Shown: positions 18,601 through 27,543 of the stretch, piece after piece | Layout: each line of letters begins with the position of its first letter | Position numbering within the stretch: position 1 is the stretch's first letter | DNA from: Listeria ivanovii subsp. londoniensis | GTDB lineage: Bacteria; Bacillota; Bacilli; Lactobacillales; Listeriaceae | Direction: 5' to 3' | Assembly: GCF_000763495.1 (NCBI RefSeq) | Contig: NZ_CP009576.1 | Location: 506,001 to 570,000 of the forward strand | Length of the DNA: 64,000 nt | The notes under the pieces: generated by a model | What the model was told of the DNA's origin: nothing | What the model saw: the letters and a program-made list of their open reading frames with translations, nothing else | The model's database searches: none | Program-made: the position numbers and the translations under genes

Positions 18601-20637
18601 TTATTTATACATACTTTCAATAACAGGTTTTAGCTTGTCGATTACGAGTCCACTGCCTCCGCGTCCTTTAACGTTTTCAATCATTCCTACCATTAAATAG
18701 TCGGGATTGTCGGCATCGAAAGCGTAGACAAAGCCGTTTTCAAGTCCATCTTCACCTTGTTTTTCTTTTAGTTCGGCGGTTCCGGTTTTAGCAGCAATGT
18801 TGTGACCTTGGATTTCTAAACCATGCGCAGTTCCGGCTGGGTCAGAAACGGTTTTGATTAGTGCGTCTTTGACTTGGTTTGCGGAAGTTGCTTCGGTTGC
18901 TTGTGTCGATTTTCCGGTTGCTTCTTTGGTGTCTAGTTTTGGATAAGGCATTTTTCCGTTGTTAGCGATGGCGGAATATGCGATTGCTTGCTGGATTGGC
19001 GACATTAATAATTCACCCTGTCCGTATGATGTATCAGCGAGTAATATATCTGAGTTTAATCCGTCATTGGAAATTTGAGCTGGTTCCATTGTGAACGGCA
19101 AGTTATACTCTTTGTCAAAATCGAATTTCTTAAGGCCGGCTGTTAGTTTATCTTTGCCGATTTCAAGTCCTTCTTGTGCGAAATAAATATTATCTGAGTG
19201 AACAAGTGCATCGGTCATATTTACTTTTGGAACATCATGGACCCGAGTGACGAAATATTTCCCCCAAGAGGAGTCTTTTTGCCATTTCAGTCCAGAAATT
19301 TCACGAACTTTGTCAGGTTTGGTAATTCCAGTATCAAGCCCAATTGTTGCTGTGATGGTCTTAAAAGTAGAACCAGGTGCGTAACGATTAGCGTATCTAG
19401 CTAGGAAGGGTAGTCTTTTGTCATCGTTATATTTTGCATAATCGTCAGCAGTAATTCCAAGTACCATTTGATTCGCATCATAAGACGGTGTACTTACTAA
19501 AGCTAATAGTTCGCCGTTTGTTGGATTAATCATTGTCACAGCACCTGTTTCTGAGCCAAGGCTATCAAAAGCTTTCTTTTGAACGGCGGCATCAATCGTT
19601 AATTTTATTTCCTCACCATCTTTACGATCGATTTTTTGTAATGTATCTTCTTGTTTTGTTTGATCATTAATGATTTTTATTTCGCCACCATCTTTGCCAC
19701 GAAGCTGTTTATCATAATAACGTTCTAAGCCACTTTTACCAATGACATCACCGACTCCGAGCTTCGGATTCTTTTCAATATCTTCAGCGCTAACTTCACC
19801 AACATAGCCGATCAAATGAGAGGTGGCTTCATTGAGTGGATATGTTCGTAATTCTTTTTGAGCGTATGTTAAACCGGTTGCTTCAGGAAGTTTATCTTCA
19901 TCCAGTGTCACAAGTGGGACGAAACTATCGGCTTGAACCCATTTTTGCTCGAGTTGTTTATTAATATATTCAGTAGAAATACCGAGTTTTTTACTAATAG
20001 CTTGGATGTTTTCCGTTTTCTCATCGCCTTCACCAAGCTTAGCAGGAACTATACCCGCTTCGGAAAATTGTCCTTTTGTTGCGAGTGGAGTGCCATTACG
20101 GTCAACGATTTGACCACGTGTGGCGCTATCTTCTGTGATGCGAACTTTGTCAGTTTTTACCATTCCTGGGAAAATAAGCGCTGGCTTCCAATCGATTTTC
20201 CAGTCATCATTTTGTTTAGAGATGGTTGTTTTATATTTTTGCGTGGCTAGTTTTCCTAGGCTAGTACGCATTTCAAGTTCATAAGTCAGGTTGAATTTAT
20301 TTGTGTTGTCATCGTAGACAGATTTAAGATTTTTCACTTTAATATTTTCGGCACCAATTCCACCATATACAGCTTGATATTTTGCTTCCATCTCTTTAGC
20401 CGTAACTTCGACTTTTCTTAGGGAAGCAGTAGTGACGTTATTTCCTAGCTTATCGTACTTTTCTTTAGCAAGGTTTGAGGTGAAGGTCTCTGCTGCCGCT
20501 AATGCATCTCTCTCGTCTTTATGTTGATTTTGTATAAAAAAGTAAATGGCAATACCTATTAAAACAACACCAACAGCGATACTCCCGATAATAAGCGCTT
20601 TTTTGTTGCTGCTCCTTTTTCCGTTTAAATTGGCCAT
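18601..20637 (-). CDS. Class B penicillin-binding protein (MecA_N-type, lmo0441-like)
   Basis: The protein has 678 residues. The start at 20637 is preferred since AAGGGGTG lies just upstream of that ATG on the minus strand. An N-terminal membrane helix (about 17-38, ALIIGSIAVGVVLIGIAI) is followed by an NTF2-like MecA_N domain, a PBP dimer domain, and a transpeptidase domain with STFK (PGSTFKT), SDN (HSDNIYF) and KTGT (AAKTGTAEL). It cross-links peptidoglycan on the outer membrane face. The domain order matches low-affinity class B PBPs such as PBP2a and Listeria PBP3, which contribute to intrinsic cephalosporin tolerance. That resistance link is family knowledge, not shown here. Confidence 0.9.
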   Translation of the reverse strand: MANLNGKRSSNKKALIIGSIAVGVVLIGIAIYFFIQNQHKDERDALAAAETFTSNLAKEKYDKLGNNVTTASLRKVEVTAKEMEAKYQAVYGGIGAENIKVKNLKSVYDDNTNKFNLTYELEMRTSLGKLATQKYKTTISKQNDDWKIDWKPALIFPGMVKTDKVRITEDSATRGQIVDRNGTPLATKGQFSEAGIVPAKLGEGDEKTENIQAISKKLGISTEYINKQLEQKWVQADSFVPLVTLDEDKLPEATGLTYAQKELRTYPLNEATSHLIGYVGEVSAEDIEKNPKLGVGDVIGKSGLERYYDKQLRGKDGGEIKIINDQTKQEDTLQKIDRKDGEEIKLTIDAAVQKKAFDSLGSETGAVTMINPTNGELLALVSTPSYDANQMVLGITADDYAKYNDDKRLPFLARYANRYAPGSTFKTITATIGLDTGITKPDKVREISGLKWQKDSSWGKYFVTRVHDVPKVNMTDALVHSDNIYFAQEGLEIGKDKLTAGLKKFDFDKEYNLPFTMEPAQISNDGLNSDILLADTSYGQGELLMSPIQQAIAYSAIANNGKMPYPKLDTKEATGKSTQATEATSANQVKDALIKTVSDPAGTAHGLEIQGHNIAAKTGTAELKEKQGEDGLENGFVYAFDADNPDYLMVGMIENVKGRGGSGLVIDKLKPVIESMYK

Positions 20638-20807
20638 AATACACCCCTTAGATTCATAATTATTCAATTAATTATACCAAACGCTAGAGAGAATGTTAAA
20701 AAAATTAAGAAAAACTTTAAATTTGGTGGACATAGTTTTTTCTAATCGCTGTCATAGTTTTTTCTTATTTAATTGCTAAAGTAGTGATAACGAAAGGATG
20801 ATGTTGG

Positions 20808-21134
20808 ATGGAAGAGATGGAACAACCTGAAAAGAAAATCGTTATTCGTGGAAAAGGCATCCACAACAAATGGAAGTGGAGCACCATTATTGTTAGTATT
20901 TTTTCTGTCATTATTATAAGTGTACTTAGTTATCAGCTATATTCTGTTAGTCAAAATAGCCCCGAAAATAGCACTGGCTCAATGCGACAAGGTCCTGGTG
21001 GAGAAGGAGCCCCAAGTGGAACCCCACCGTCTTTAGAACCTGGTCAAAACTCTGGAAGTTCAGATGATGATAGTAGCACAGACACAAGCGATAATGACAG
21101 CAGTGATAGTACAAGTAGTGACAACTCGATATAA
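20808..21134 (+). CDS. Small single-pass membrane protein with Ser/Asp-rich tail
   Basis: The protein has 108 residues. A cytoplasmic start rich in Lys and Arg is followed by one membrane helix (about 22-45, STIIVSIFSVIIISVLSYQL) and an outside tail of Gly/Pro then Ser/Asp repeats (SSDDDSSTDTSDND). No family is recognised. It sits divergently from the PBP gene and before an LCP gene, so a cell-envelope role is plausible. ATG 20808 has AAAGGATGATG upstream. Confidence 0.7.
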   Translation: MEEMEQPEKKIVIRGKGIHNKWKWSTIIVSIFSVIIISVLSYQLYSVSQNSPENSTGSMRQGPGGEGAPSGTPPSLEPGQNSGSSDDDSSTDTSDNDSSDSTSSDNSI

Positions 21135-21266
21135 TTCCCAGCCCTCTAAATGTGAGATTTTGGAGGGTTTTTAGTAATCTTTAATAAATCTTATGCAATT
21201 TGGACTCTCTTTTTTTGTCATTTTATTGTAATATATAAGTAAGTTACAATAAGTGAGGTGAGTAAA

Positions 21267-22202
21267 ATGGCAAGACATGCGCAGAAAAAAAAGCGTCGTA
21301 CGCGCAAAGGAAGAGTTTTTGTTACCATTCTATTGGCATTATTAATTTTAGTAGGCGTAGTTGCAGTTATTGGGTATTTTCAATATCAATCAAGTTTAAA
21401 AGAAGCGCAAAATGCTAGCAAATTGAAAGACTATACGTTCAACGGAGTCAAATCAGAGGGTGATGTAATAAATGTATTGCTCATTGGTAGTGATTCTCGC
21501 GGGGCCGATCAAGGCCGATCAGATAGCTTGATGATTGCTCATTACGATAATAAAACAAAAACTCCAAAACTAGTATCTATTATGCGTGATACGTATGTAG
21601 ATATCCCAGGTCATGGCAAAAATAAAATCAATGCCGCATATTCTTATGGTGGCCCAGAACTTGTCCGCCAAACAATTAAAGAAAATTTTGGTGTAGACGT
21701 TGAGTACTATGTAGTAGCGAATTTTGAAGGGTTCCCTAAGATTGTTGATACACTTGCGCCAGAGGGAATCAAAATTAATGCAGAAAAAGATATGTCTAAA
21801 AATATTGAAGTAAGCATTAAAAAAGGCGAACAAGTCATGGATGGCAAAACATTGCTACAATACGCTCGTTTCCGAAAAGACGCTGAAGGAGACTTTGGGC
21901 GGATTCGTAGACAACAACAAGTATTAGAAGCACTAAAAGAACAAGCGCTTGATGTTGGGGACGTAGCAAAAATTCCAGACCTAATTGGTAAACTTCAAGG
22001 ATATACTTCCACGAACATACCAACGGGCACACTAATGTCTGTTGGTTCCGATTTCTTACTTGGTAAAACAAAAACAATGGAAAAATTTGCTATTCCAGTT
22101 GAAGGTAAATGGCATAATGAACGCATTGAAGGCGCAGGAGCTGTTCTTCGTTTAGATGATATGGCTGCAAACGCCAAAGCATTACAGGACTTCCTGAAAT
22201 AA
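21267..22202 (+). CDS. LytR-CpsA-Psr (LCP) family wall polymer transferase
   Basis: The protein has 311 residues. ATG 21267 is preferred to GTG 21258 because GTGAGGTGAG acts as the ribosome site. A basic N terminus (KKKRRTRKGR) and one membrane helix precede the LCP domain, with VLLIGSDSRG, DSLMIAH, SIMRDTYVDIPGHGKNKINAAYSYGG-type motifs (Asp and Arg residues that bind the polyprenyl pyrophosphate) and RFRKDAEGDFGRIRRQQQ. LCP enzymes move teichoic acid or other glycopolymers from lipid carrier to peptidoglycan. A strong terminator follows. Confidence 0.93.
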   Translation: MARHAQKKKRRTRKGRVFVTILLALLILVGVVAVIGYFQYQSSLKEAQNASKLKDYTFNGVKSEGDVINVLLIGSDSRGADQGRSDSLMIAHYDNKTKTPKLVSIMRDTYVDIPGHGKNKINAAYSYGGPELVRQTIKENFGVDVEYYVVANFEGFPKIVDTLAPEGIKINAEKDMSKNIEVSIKKGEQVMDGKTLLQYARFRKDAEGDFGRIRRQQQVLEALKEQALDVGDVAKIPDLIGKLQGYTSTNIPTGTLMSVGSDFLLGKTKTMEKFAIPVEGKWHNERIEGAGAVLRLDDMAANAKALQDFLK

Positions 22203-22206
22203 GAAG

Positions 22207-22247
22207 AAAAGCGCGGAAATCGGCAAGCGAGATTTCCGCGCTTTTTA
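22207..22247 (+). terminator. Terminator after LCP gene
   Basis: AAAAGCGCGGAAAT pairs with ATTTCCGCGCTTTTT. Confidence 0.9.
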
Positions 22248-22382
22248 ATATTGGAACGTGATTGTTAGATGAATTTTAGACACAAAGTAATCTCTAGAAA
22301 AACATAAATACTGTTTTATATTTCGTTTTTTGTGCAAGATAGCTTATAATGAATACATATTTGAAAAGGGGTGAAAGACTTC

Positions 22383-23108
22383 ATGGAGAAAGTAACGAAA
22401 AAAAGGAAATGGAATTGGGCACAACTTCTTGCAATTTTTGTATTAATAACGCTCCTCATTTCAATGGTTTATGCAATTGTTAACTTGATTTCAGCACCAT
22501 CTGGGACTGTTCCAGAAGGCGAAAAAACAAAGGCGGATTACTCGTTGATGCTAATGCAGTGTGTACTTGGGGTAGTGGTGCTCTTCTTGCCATCATTAAT
22601 TAGTAGAAAGATGAAATTCGTCATACCAAATGCAATGTATATTGTTTTTATTGTTTTCTTATATTGTGCTATTTATTTGGGAGAAGTACAAAGTTTTTAT
22701 TATTTAATTCCTAACTGGGATACCATCTTACACACGTTTAGCGGGGCAATGCTTGGTGGGCTAGGCTTCTCGATTGTTAGTTTGCTGAATAATAATGAAC
22801 GAGTAACGCTTTCGATGAGTCCGGTATTTGTAGCACTGTTTGCTTGTAGTTTTGCAGTATTACTTGGTGTTTTCTGGGAATTTTATGAATTTGCAGCAGA
22901 TAGCTTTGGAATGAATATGCAAAAAACGATGCTAGAAGATGGAACGATGCTTCAAGGACATGCAGCTGTTGCGGATACGATGGGTGATTTATTCGTCGAT
23001 TTCCTTGGCGCATTTGTTATTGCGATTGTGGGATATTTCTCCATTCGTAAAAATAAAAAATGGATGCTGAATTTTGAATTTAAAAAAGTGGATGAAGAAG
23101 AAAAATAA
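22383..23108 (+). CDS. YjdF/DUF2238-type membrane protein
   Basis: The protein has 241 residues. ATG 22383 is chosen since AAAAGGGGTG is well spaced from it, while GTG 22371 overlaps that site. It has about six membrane segments. The conserved polar residues NWDTILHTFSG, GVFWEFYEFAAD and VADTMGDLFVD lie in or near membrane segments, a pattern of the YjdF/DUF2238 family. Function is unknown; the buried Asp, His and Glu suggest metal or proton handling, which is only a guess. Confidence 0.65.
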   Translation: MEKVTKKRKWNWAQLLAIFVLITLLISMVYAIVNLISAPSGTVPEGEKTKADYSLMLMQCVLGVVVLFLPSLISRKMKFVIPNAMYIVFIVFLYCAIYLGEVQSFYYLIPNWDTILHTFSGAMLGGLGFSIVSLLNNNERVTLSMSPVFVALFACSFAVLLGVFWEFYEFAADSFGMNMQKTMLEDGTMLQGHAAVADTMGDLFVDFLGAFVIAIVGYFSIRKNKKWMLNFEFKKVDEEEK

Positions 23109-23111
23109 CGA

Positions 23112-23148
23112 AAAGCAGCTAACGAAAAAATTGTTAGCTGCTTTTTTG
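23112..23148. terminator. Bidirectional terminator
   Basis: AAAGCAGCTAAC pairs with GTTAGCTGCTTTTT. It overlaps the 3' end of the convergent transglutaminase gene. Confidence 0.85.
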
Positions 23149-25305
23149 TTTGGATAAAATAGCGATTATTTGTTGAATAGAATGGGTTTCTACAGTTGTT
23201 AAGCTCTTCTTTTGTTTTGTTTTACTATAAATTAGGTTTTCGTAAGTTTTTGTTAAAATAGAGAAATTGGTTGTTTGTAATTTAGTATCTACTCGAACAG
23301 CAAATTGACGTAATGTCTCACTTGGTTGACGAATAAATCCATAAGAAGCTAGAATTCTTAGTAGTTTAGTGTAAATGATAGGGAAACTTGGATTTTTATG
23401 CAATGAACGTAGCAATAAATAACTGCGAATTCGGCGTCTGAAAACAACTGCCCAAGCAATCATTGTGAGGAGTAATCCAATAAGACTCCACCAAATCCAT
23501 GAAGAGATTTTTAAAGTACTGTTTGCCGATTCTTTTTTCGTTTGCACTTTCTGAGGTGCTTCACCCGTAGAACTACTGCCAGCATCTTGTTCCGGTGTTT
23601 TTTCTGTCGTATCTGGTTTGGCAGCTTCACTTGAACTTTCGCTTGGGTTTTCCGGTTTATTAGCTGTTTCTGTTGTTGGTTCTTGGAAGTTCTCTGGATT
23701 AGAGAATGTAGCAGTCGGCTCAAAGGGAACCCAACCAGTACCTGGGAAAAATACTTCTGGCCAAGAGTGTGCATTATTATTTGTTATTGTATAAGTCGCT
23801 TTGTCGCCACGTGTCTCTTTTTTTCCTTCGCCAGGAGTATAACCTTTTGCCCAGCGTGCCGGAATTCCAAGCGTCCGAAGCATAATAACCATCGAAGTAG
23901 AAAAGTTATCGCAATAGCCAATTTGGGTTTCGAATAGGAATTGATCAACATAATCAGCGCCATTTGGTGTTTCTTTGGCGTCATCAGTACTATATGTGAA
24001 GTCACCGGATTTACTTAAATAGTTTTCAATCGCTTTCGTTTTATCATAAATCGAATCAGCATCTTTCGTCACTTTGTTAGCAAGGCTTGCGACCCGTTTT
24101 GGTAATTCGTTAGGTGTTTGGGTATATTTGGAAATGAAAGCAGCTGGTAAAGTACTGAAATCAGCACTTTGCATCTTTTCAATATCGTAAACGGGTGTTT
24201 GTAATTGTATAGTGTAATTTTTAATCGTATTTTCAGGTGTTATTTTCTCTGTCGTTAAATTGGCGTTAAAAGTGTCAACTGCACTGTTAATTGTTTGCGT
24301 TCCATATGGATAAGGAACATATTCACTGGAAGCTTCAAAACTGATTTCAGCTGTTTTCGCATCGCCAGTTGTTTCCTCGGAAAGTGAAATCGGAAAGTCA
24401 TCACCAGAAGAAAATTGCTGCAATTCGGTTGATTTTTCATTAGCCCAACCCACGCCAGTATAAATTCGTTTTGATTCGACGCGCCAGTAATGACCATTAT
24501 CAGTACGTGCTTTAAAAACAGTTGCATTATCTTTTTTGACAGCTCCACCAAGCTCGGTATCATCTTCACTATAACCAACCGTGCGAGTTGTATTAATTCC
24601 AAAGGCATTTCGAATGACAGGAACAGGATCTGGCCAAATGGGTGCTTTTTTGGGGAGCATCAAAGAACTAAAAACAAAGACAGCAAGTAGAAATAAAACA
24701 AAAGCATGGTAAATTAGTCCATTACGTTTCATCGAATCGGAGTTCATCCTGTTCGTTGCAGTAATTCGGCTCGTTAAAGCAAGGTGTAGCAACAAGAAAC
24801 CTTCTAAAACTGTCCTTACAATTGCCCAGCTACTATTGTAATCTGTAAAAGTATTAATGACAGCAAGGTAGCTGACTGTCAAAATAAGCACACTCATAAT
24901 CCGCTGTTTTCGTAAGATGCTATAAGTCGTTATATAACTAAGCAACCAAAGAGCAATTAGAAAAACAATTAGAATAAAGTCCATCGAAATATCTGATGAG
25001 CGGAATTGCACCATGTCAGTAAAACCAGTAAACGTAATTTGGAAAAAAGAATGAAACCAATTAGCAGAAAAAATTCCGTCTTTTGCATAATAAATCCCAG
25101 CGACAATGTAAATCATGACGATGTGAAGCGGGATGGTCCAGTAATATCGGATACGAATGAAAAAACTAGCAAGTGAAATGGTAATAAATAGGATAATCCA
25201 ACTGGCAGTGTTCAGGTCAGTTAAATTAGTAAATGGGTAAATCCATTCTGAAATAAGTAAAATTGACAGAATGAAGAGTAACATGAGCGAGAATTTTTTC
25301 TTCAT
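23134..25305 (-). CDS. Membrane transglutaminase-like protein (TgpA type)
   Basis: The protein has 723 residues. Five to six N-terminal membrane helices (about 1-215) are followed by an external transglutaminase-like cysteine protease domain with IGYCDNFSTSM (catalytic Cys), NNAHSWPEVFFP (His) and FEPTATF (Asp/Glu region), a Ser/Thr/Glu linker, another helix and a C-terminal DUF4129-like cytoplasmic tail. It forms an operon with a DUF58 protein and a MoxR ATPase, whose last and first codons overlap or nearly touch. This triad is widely conserved and thought to act in envelope protein maturation. The exact reaction is not known. Confidence 0.88.
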   Translation of the reverse strand: MKKKFSLMLLFILSILLISEWIYPFTNLTDLNTASWIILFITISLASFFIRIRYYWTIPLHIVMIYIVAGIYYAKDGIFSANWFHSFFQITFTGFTDMVQFRSSDISMDFILIVFLIALWLLSYITTYSILRKQRIMSVLILTVSYLAVINTFTDYNSSWAIVRTVLEGFLLLHLALTSRITATNRMNSDSMKRNGLIYHAFVLFLLAVFVFSSLMLPKKAPIWPDPVPVIRNAFGINTTRTVGYSEDDTELGGAVKKDNATVFKARTDNGHYWRVESKRIYTGVGWANEKSTELQQFSSGDDFPISLSEETTGDAKTAEISFEASSEYVPYPYGTQTINSAVDTFNANLTTEKITPENTIKNYTIQLQTPVYDIEKMQSADFSTLPAAFISKYTQTPNELPKRVASLANKVTKDADSIYDKTKAIENYLSKSGDFTYSTDDAKETPNGADYVDQFLFETQIGYCDNFSTSMVIMLRTLGIPARWAKGYTPGEGKKETRGDKATYTITNNNAHSWPEVFFPGTGWVPFEPTATFSNPENFQEPTTETANKPENPSESSSEAAKPDTTEKTPEQDAGSSSTGEAPQKVQTKKESANSTLKISSWIWWSLIGLLLTMIAWAVVFRRRIRSYLLLRSLHKNPSFPIIYTKLLRILASYGFIRQPSETLRQFAVRVDTKLQTTNFSILTKTYENLIYSKTKQKKSLTTVETHSIQQIIAILSKQKSS

Positions 25306-26450
25306 CTGCTTTCACGCTCCCATCTGCTCATCAAGCTGGCGGGTTCAAGGAATAACGTTCCGGCATCCACTATTTTCGTTTGTTCGGATTGGAAAGTAAT
25401 TATTTGCAGTTGTTTATTATCCGTTAAACGAGTCACTTTTTGCATTAACATGGTGTCAATATCCGGCGTGAATAGTAGGATTTTTTCGCCATCATGTAAA
25501 GTGCTATCAAGTGACTCTTGTAAAACTAAACTTTTTTCGGGTTTAAGTTCGGCAAATGCAGTAGAAATTTCTTGTAGTTTATTTGATCCAGTAGAAAGGA
25601 CGAATTTTGTTACTTTGTCGCCTAATATATTAACACGAATTTCGCCATGTTCTTCAGAAGTTTTTCGGATAAACGAGTAAGCTGCCCGTAAGGATAACTC
25701 GAAATGTGGATGATTAGCACCATAAAAAATGACGGACAAACGAGATGTGGCGCTATTTTCAAATTCTCGTGTCATTAATTGATCTGTTCTAGCAGATGAC
25801 TTCCAATCAATTAAAGAAATTCGATCACCGGAAGAAAACTCACGTAGACTATGCAAGTTAGAATTTTTTTTAAGCGTCCAGAAAGCTGCATTTCGCTCGT
25901 TTTCAGGAGAAGATTCTCGGATTTTTTCTAGAATGTCAGGAAAATAGCTCGGGTAAATAGTTAATGATTTTTCGGAAGTTGTTTGAAAAGAACGTTCCAA
26001 CAAACCAAAAGCATCACTTGTTTCTAAATCAATCGGCGCAAAGTTATGGATACCTCGAAATCCCACAAAGCTTTCCAATGTCACGGTGAATTTTTGCTTA
26101 AAAAGTGGATATACTAGCTGTTGGCGCGCATTCACTTTACTAAAACTGAGCGGTATTTTTTGCTGGAATAACAAATAACCCACTGGATAACGAGATTTTC
26201 GAGCGAAAGTCACTTGCATAGCTATCAAATCACCATCATGGTAGATATTTTTAGCAAAATGACGATGCACTTTCCAAGCTTTTAGTGGATAAATTGAGGA
26301 TAAAAATAATACAACTAAGATAAAACTAAAAAAATACGTTAGAAACCAACTTGCTGTATCACCCTGAAACAAGGTGTATGCCCAAAGACCAGTATAAATA
26401 AGTAGCATAATAGCCCATCTAGATGCTAACAAGAGACGTTTTTTTAACAT
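25302..26450 (-). CDS. DUF58 / von Willebrand A-like protein
   Basis: The protein has 382 residues. Two N-terminal membrane helices are followed by a DUF58 domain with LREFSSGDRISLIDWKSSARTDQLMTRE, the family signature, and a degenerate vWA fold. Its ATG is 4 nt from the upstream MoxR stop, and its stop overlaps the transglutaminase start by 4 nt (ATGA). It probably acts as the metal-ion-type adaptor of the MoxR ATPase. Confidence 0.88.
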   Translation of the reverse strand: MLKKRLLLASRWAIMLLIYTGLWAYTLFQGDTASWFLTYFFSFILVVLFLSSIYPLKAWKVHRHFAKNIYHDGDLIAMQVTFARKSRYPVGYLLFQQKIPLSFSKVNARQQLVYPLFKQKFTVTLESFVGFRGIHNFAPIDLETSDAFGLLERSFQTTSEKSLTIYPSYFPDILEKIRESSPENERNAAFWTLKKNSNLHSLREFSSGDRISLIDWKSSARTDQLMTREFENSATSRLSVIFYGANHPHFELSLRAAYSFIRKTSEEHGEIRVNILGDKVTKFVLSTGSNKLQEISTAFAELKPEKSLVLQESLDSTLHDGEKILLFTPDIDTMLMQKVTRLTDNKQLQIITFQSEQTKIVDAGTLFLEPASLMSRWERESR

Positions 26451-26454
26451 CCAA

Positions 26455-27402
26455 TTACCTCTTTTCTACCGGAACTGACGTGTCTTTCAGAATAGAAGTA
26501 ATAATTGATTCGGGTGTTTCCTCATTATAATAGGCTTCTGATTTCAAAATTAAACGGTGGGTAAAAATATGGGGGGCTAAATATTGGATATCGTCGGGGA
26601 TGACATATTCTCTCCCTTCAATAAGTGCAAAGGCTTGTGCTGCTTGCATGAAAGCTAGGGAGCCGCGTGGACTAATTCCAAGAGCAATCGAAGCATGTTT
26701 ACGGCTAGCATCAACTAAACGGATAATATAGTTTTTCAAAGCATCATCAATGAAAACATGCTTAGCTTGTTGTTTTAAGTCGAGCAGTTCATTTTGAGTC
26801 ACGACTTGCTGGGTTTGATTGAGTGGATCTTGGTGCTGTTTTAATGTAAGTAATTGCATCTCTTCTTCAACAGTTGGGTAACCGATATTAGTTTTCAGCA
26901 AAAACCGGTCTAATTGCGCTTCTGGTAATGCGTAAGTTCCTTCATATTCGATTGGGTTTTGGGTCGCCATAACGAAAAATGGATCAGCTAGTTTGCGCGT
27001 GATTCCATCAACGGTTACACTGTTTTCCGCCATGCCTTCAAGAAGAGCAGCTTGCGTTCTCGGAGCAGTACGATTAATTTCATCTGCAAGCACAATATTG
27101 CCCATAATCGGACCTGGACGAAATTCAAAATCTCGCGTTTCTGGGTTAAAAATCGACACCCCTGTCACATCTGCTGGTAATAGGTCTGGTGTGAATTGAA
27201 TTCGTTTGAAGGATACACCAATTGTTTTGGCTAAAGTACGTACCATCATCGTTTTACCGACACCGGGCACATCTTCAAGTAATACATGCCCTCCAGCAAG
27301 TAGCGCTGTTAAGCTTAATTTAATCACATGCCGTTTACCGACGATTACTTTTTCAACTTCATTTATAATTTGTTCTATTTTAATGGATGGCTCTGTAGAC
27401 AT
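26455..27402 (-). CDS. MoxR-family AAA+ ATPase
   Basis: The protein has 315 residues and an ATG preceded by GGAGGC. Walker A is LLEDVPGVGKTMMVRTL near residues 40-55, Walker B VLADEINR, sensor 1 MATQNPIEYEGTY, followed by a lid domain. MoxR ATPases act as chaperones that mature or activate complexes together with vWA partners. It is the first gene of the minus-strand operon MoxR-DUF58-transglutaminase, and is divergent from the PucR gene. Confidence 0.93.
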   Translation of the reverse strand: MSTEPSIKIEQIINEVEKVIVGKRHVIKLSLTALLAGGHVLLEDVPGVGKTMMVRTLAKTIGVSFKRIQFTPDLLPADVTGVSIFNPETRDFEFRPGPIMGNIVLADEINRTAPRTQAALLEGMAENSVTVDGITRKLADPFFVMATQNPIEYEGTYALPEAQLDRFLLKTNIGYPTVEEEMQLLTLKQHQDPLNQTQQVVTQNELLDLKQQAKHVFIDDALKNYIIRLVDASRKHASIALGISPRGSLAFMQAAQAFALIEGREYVIPDDIQYLAPHIFTHRLILKSEAYYNEETPESIITSILKDTSVPVEKR

Positions 27403-27543
27403 AGTTTGCCTCCTGCGTTTTTAGTGTTTTTTTCATTTATGGTTTAATGCTACTATAATCAACCTAGAATGTAAAAGATTTGATGTGTTATGGACATTTT
27501 CTAAGAGATTGTTTACACTAAGACTAACTGGAGGCGAGGAACT